Of a DNA stretch of 27,249 bases, positions 24,216 through 27,249 are shown piece by piece. The translations under genes were made by a program, and so were the position numbers. The notes beneath the pieces are model-generated. The model made no database searches. It was not told the origin of the DNA and saw nothing but the letters and a program-made list of their open reading frames with translations. Position 1 is the stretch's first letter. The number at the start of each line of letters is the position of its first letter. Origin of the DNA: an uncultured Caryophanales bacterium (GTDB taxonomy: Bacteria > Bacillota_I > Bacilli_A > RF39 > UBA660); NCBI GenBank assembly GCA_946414975.1, contig CAMKQS010000016.1, positions 1 through 27,249 on the forward strand, read 5' to 3'.

Positions 24216-25307
24216 ATGAACTTTGAAAAATTAAGGGAAGAGATTAACAATTTAAATATTGAAACACAAGAAGAATTAAAAAATATAGTTGTTAATATTG
24301 ATATTAGACCTGAAAATATTGATTTATGGATAGATGATATTTTTAGTGATAAAATAGATGGTCTTGATTTTGAAAAGTTACCATATTTAATTGAAGAATT
24401 ATATAAATCTGATGATAAATTTAAGTTTATGTTATGTTGTATGTTAATTGAATCTACTTGTGAATATTTACCATTTCTACCTAATTTAGAAGAGTATCCT
24501 CTGTTTAAAGAAAAATTTAAAACATTAAAACACACATTAATAACAGTATATGAACATGTTGACAATGGTATTGCTAATTGCATGGCACTTATTATTCTAA
24601 ATAATGATCCTGAGTTTAAAATGTTTAATGATGATGAGAAAGATAATATTGCTAATAATACAGTTAGAAAATTAACAGATATTATTAATTATATAAAGAA
24701 TAATGAAGTAATAGATGATTCAGTTTATAGGGATTTAGAAATAATTATAGATTTATCAATATATTTGGATGATAAAAAAATAGATGAACTAATTAAAGAA
24801 TTATCGAAATTTAATTTAAATTTTGAATGCAAACTGTTTATTGTGAAATACAAATTAATTAATAATTTAGTTGTTAATTCAAATGAAATAGATGAACTTT
24901 TAAAAAGTGAAAAAAACTTATATAAAGTGATTTCTATATTTGAAAATGCTAATGTACTTAATAAAATATCCCTTGATAAAATAACACAGGAAGATATTGC
25001 AAAATCACAAATGATTGATTGGCTTATGTATCCAACTGAATTAGGAAATAAACCAGATAATATAGAACTTATTGATAAATTAGAGTATGATGGGCTTATC
25101 TATTATATTTACAAGTTTAAAAGTAATAGTTTTAGAGTTAAAGAGTATATGTTAGGTGTATCAGGGGGATATGAAAAGGATAAAATTACTTCTAGAAATA
25201 GCGGTAATACATTTAGTGAATTTGAAGAGGTAAAGGATGATTATAAAAGTCAAGCAATAAAACTTATTGAAATAATTAATAATCATTGGAAAAATAGAAA
25301 CAATTGA
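24216..25307 (+). CDS. Helical protein of the immunity-like cluster
   Basis: I choose ATG 24216 (MNFEKLREEINNLNIE) rather than the GTG at 24201 inside the previous gene; GAGAGGTGG lies upstream. The 363-aa product is acidic and mostly helical (LPYLIEELYKSDDKFKFM, IIDLSIYLDDKKIDELIKEL), suggesting HEAT- or TPR-like repeats. A more beta-like C-terminal section reads YIYKFKSNSFRVKEYMLGV. No catalytic motif seen and no family recognised. Its position between DUF2185 and SUFU genes suggests an immunity-related role. Confidence 0.6.
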   Translation: MNFEKLREEINNLNIETQEELKNIVVNIDIRPENIDLWIDDIFSDKIDGLDFEKLPYLIEELYKSDDKFKFMLCCMLIESTCEYLPFLPNLEEYPLFKEKFKTLKHTLITVYEHVDNGIANCMALIILNNDPEFKMFNDDEKDNIANNTVRKLTDIINYIKNNEVIDDSVYRDLEIIIDLSIYLDDKKIDELIKELSKFNLNFECKLFIVKYKLINNLVVNSNEIDELLKSEKNLYKVISIFENANVLNKISLDKITQEDIAKSQMIDWLMYPTELGNKPDNIELIDKLEYDGLIYYIYKFKSNSFRVKEYMLGVSGGYEKDKITSRNSGNTFSEFEEVKDDYKSQAIKLIEIINNHWKNRNN

Positions 25308-25329
25308 ATAAGATTGGAGAAATATTAAT

Positions 25330-25989
25330 GTGGGAATATTTGATAAATTTAAAAAAGATAAAAATAATAAGGAAGTAAAAGAAAATAATATGTTAGGTTG
25401 GGATGCAATTACTGAAGAGTGTGAAAGAAAATATAAAGGGCAAAATCCACAACACTTTGGAACATTAATAAAGTGGAATTTTGGTGGTAATGACCCATTA
25501 GATGGAATAAGTGTTTATGATGGTGGTGATTACTTTCATTTTGTAACATATGGTCTTTCTGAGTTATATGAAAAAGAAAGTGAAAATAAAGATATAAGTG
25601 GTTATGGTATGGAATTTACTTTTAAACTTAAGAAAGACAATTATGAAAATGAAGAAGCTGAGTTAAAATGCATTTGTAATATTTTGCAATCAATTGCAAG
25701 ACTTACTTTTACAAAAGGAGAAATATTTAAGCCTTATGAGTTTTTATACACTGGGCAAACTCAAGGAATTGATGCAAAAATGAAGTCTAATATCACAGGC
25801 TTTATAACAATACCAGATACTGTTTTTAATCCAATAGATACTCCAAATGGTAAATTAATATTTGTAGAATTTATAGGAGTTACAAATGATGAATTATTAG
25901 CTGTAAAGGATAAAAATATTGATGTTAAATCACTATATGAGAAAATTGGTAGTGATGTAACAAGTTATAATAGACAGTCAGTGTTTTAG
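25330..25989 (+). CDS. Suppressor-of-fused (SUFU) domain protein
   Basis: A 219-aa protein: after a basic start (MGIFDKFKKDKNNK) comes a full bacterial SUFU domain: GWDAITEECERKY, HFGTLIKWNFGGNDPLDGIS, FHFVTYGLSELYEKESENK, GYGMEFTFKL and IDTPNGKLIFVEFIGVTNDEL. Bacterial SUFU domains are widespread immunity proteins for polymorphic toxins. The likely start is GTG 25330 with GGAGAAATATTAAT upstream. An ATG two bases earlier is in another frame. Confidence 0.88.
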   Translation: MGIFDKFKKDKNNKEVKENNMLGWDAITEECERKYKGQNPQHFGTLIKWNFGGNDPLDGISVYDGGDYFHFVTYGLSELYEKESENKDISGYGMEFTFKLKKDNYENEEAELKCICNILQSIARLTFTKGEIFKPYEFLYTGQTQGIDAKMKSNITGFITIPDTVFNPIDTPNGKLIFVEFIGVTNDELLAVKDKNIDVKSLYEKIGSDVTSYNRQSVF

Positions 25990-26003
25990 GAGGAATAGTT
26001 AAT

Positions 26004-26591
26004 ATGAAAACTGATTTATTTTTTGAAGATATTAAAAATAGAGATAATATATTTATAATCGAAAATGTAGACAATAAAGTAAAAGAAGATTTTGAGAAGA
26101 AATATTCACAATATAAAGACAAATTCTTTTATGAACAATTTATAAGATGTGGTGGAATAGTAGTAGATAATTGGATTAGATTGTATGGATGTGGAGAGTT
26201 AAATGTTACTTTAAAAAATGATAACTATAATAGTTCAAAAAGTGTTGATATATTAATTGGAGAAGATATATTAGGTGGTTTATTTGGATTAAAAGATGAT
26301 TATGTATATTATTTTGCTCCAGATACTAATGAGTGGGAGAATTTAGAAGTATATTATACACAATTTATAGATTGGTTAATTAATAAAATAGATGATGTTA
26401 GTAAATTTTATGAATTATATAGATGGAATAATTGGAAAGAAGATTGTAAGAGTTTAAAACTAACAGAAGGATATCATTTTTATCCATTATTACAATCAAC
26501 TTGTGATATAGAAAAAAGAGATAGAAAAATAGTTCCAATAGATGAATTAATAAGATTTAACATAAACTTTAAATCAATGCAGAATAGATAA
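26004..26591 (+). CDS. DUF2625-like immunity-associated protein
   Basis: A 195-aa protein that matches DUF2625: IRCGGIVVDNWIRLYGCGEL, then ILIGEDILGGLFGLKDD, VYYFAPDTNEWENLEV, FIDWLINKIDDVSKFYELY and RWNNWKEDCKSL. The family is mainly seen next to SUKH, SUFU and similar immunity genes, so the same role is likely. ATG 26004 follows TTAGGAGGAATAGTTAAT, 15 bases after the SUFU stop, so they share an operon. Confidence 0.75.
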   Translation: MKTDLFFEDIKNRDNIFIIENVDNKVKEDFEKKYSQYKDKFFYEQFIRCGGIVVDNWIRLYGCGELNVTLKNDNYNSSKSVDILIGEDILGGLFGLKDDYVYYFAPDTNEWENLEVYYTQFIDWLINKIDDVSKFYELYRWNNWKEDCKSLKLTEGYHFYPLLQSTCDIEKRDRKIVPIDELIRFNINFKSMQNR

Positions 26592-26632
26592 ATGTTTATG
26601 TTAATAGTGTAAAAAGGAAGGGAGAGTTGTTT

Positions 26633-27249
26633 ATGAGTTATGATGAAACTAATTTGCCTAGAAAAGTAGTTAAATATTTAGATGAGATAAATAGTGATAA
26701 GAATTTAAAAGATGCTTTTTACTATTGTGATGTTGATATTTATGATGTTAATGAAATTATCAAATTTCAAGAAGATCAACTATGGTTTGAAGATATGTGT
26801 GGACCAGGAGAGCCAAATTATGATATTAAACCATTTGCCAGAGATGCATCTGGTGGATTGTGGGTAGTTCTGAATAATGAAAAAATTGGTTATATAGGAA
26901 CTGAAGGAGAATGTGGTATAGTAGCTAGAAATATTGATGAATTCATGAATGTTGTATCTACTTTAAAAAGTGGTTTTATTAGCGAACTTAGTGATGAAAA
27001 AAGTTTTTATAAAATATTTGAAGAACAGAATAAAGAGTATAAAAGTTCAGGAGTACTTAGTAGTTTTATAGAAAAAAATTGCTTTGAAAAAGATCCAAGT
27101 AAAATATATCATATTTTAAAACTTGGTATGACAGCAAAACCTTTTTTTCTGATTAAAGGAAAAGAAGGATATTTGGATTCATACTCCTTATTTGGTTTAG
27201 ATGATGGACAAAAATCATTAGAAAAATTTATTAAAGATTATTGTAATTA
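26633..27249 (+). CDS. SUKH-like protein, cut by window end
   Basis: ATG 26633 follows AAGGAAGGGAGAGTTGTTT. The frame is open for 205 codons to the window edge with no stop seen. It begins MSYDETNLPRKVVKYLDEI. The pattern PFARDASGGLWVVLNNEKIG (about residue 65) followed by YIGTEGECGIVARNIDEFM fits the second half of SUKH (SMI1/KNR4-like) domains, where FAxDxxGxxW and a C-terminal FIGxxGExxxIAxxxxEF are typical. It extends the immunity-like run. The last codons (DYCN) may be close to the natural end. Confidence 0.6.
   Translation, partial: MSYDETNLPRKVVKYLDEINSDKNLKDAFYYCDVDIYDVNEIIKFQEDQLWFEDMCGPGEPNYDIKPFARDASGGLWVVLNNEKIGYIGTEGECGIVARNIDEFMNVVSTLKSGFISELSDEKSFYKIFEEQNKEYKSSGVLSSFIEKNCFEKDPSKIYHILKLGMTAKPFFLIKGKEGYLDSYSLFGLDDGQKSLEKFIKDYCN

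Noticed and set aside
24149..24583. Minus-strand ORF across the 23422/24216 gene junction
   Set aside because: It is antisense to two well-supported genes and has no start signal.

Overview
The window comes from a very AT-rich, low-GC Gram-positive bacterium. It has purine-rich Shine-Dalgarno sites, TTGACA/TATAAT promoters with 17-nt spacers, hairpin-plus-U-run terminators, a T-box leader, an AddB-type nuclease and a YjcZ-like small protein. This fits an uncultured, Mollicutes-like Bacilli lineage (RF39-type gut Bacilli are my guess, not proven). TGA appears to be a stop: one gene ends with TGA inside its own terminator hairpin. AGG reads as Arg at conserved FtsW/RodA positions. I saw no tRNA, rRNA, IS transposase or CRISPR array.

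Region 1-6.4 kb is decaying accessory DNA: a KilA-N protein, a WG-repeat-like gene cut by an in-frame TAG, a small gene shifted at an A9 tract, and two wrecks of integrative/mobilizable elements. In both wrecks the 5' or main part of a large serine recombinase is joined in frame to the 3' part of a MobV-type relaxase gene. Between them lie a NUDIX hydrolase, two coupled unknown genes and the tail of a minus-strand gene. A leader peptide overlapping a strong terminator precedes the first chimera.

Region 6.4-11.3 kb holds a DUF3644/HEPN-like gene, a free-standing structured small RNA with its own promoter and terminator, a T-box leader for argS, an acetyltransferase, and a two-gene operon of unknown function behind a hairpin leader. 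The hairpin resembles one near 1.83 kb.

Region 11.3-16.6 kb has a convergent P-loop ATPase, a membrane protein, a helical-bundle protein and a pseudopilin-like surface protein. The pseudopilin's C-terminal lectin-like segment has a codon pattern reminiscent of diversity-generating retroelement targets. A DUF4143 ATPase gene follows, lying between two 42-bp direct repeats that each contain a terminator.

Region 16.6-22.4 kb is more core-like: an AddB-like nuclease without a Walker A motif, two coiled-coil proteins on divergent promoters, peptide deformylase, a tiny membrane peptide, a YjcZ-like protein and an FtsW/RodA protein.

Region 22.4 kb to the end is a dense one-strand run of small proteins: an unknown 97-aa protein, a broken SUKH gene, a PH/GRAM-like protein, a DUF2185/Imm33-like protein, a helical protein, a suppressor-of-fused domain protein, a DUF2625 protein and a SUKH-like protein cut by the window end. 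It looks like a polyimmunity locus, protecting against polymorphic toxins, with no toxin gene in view.
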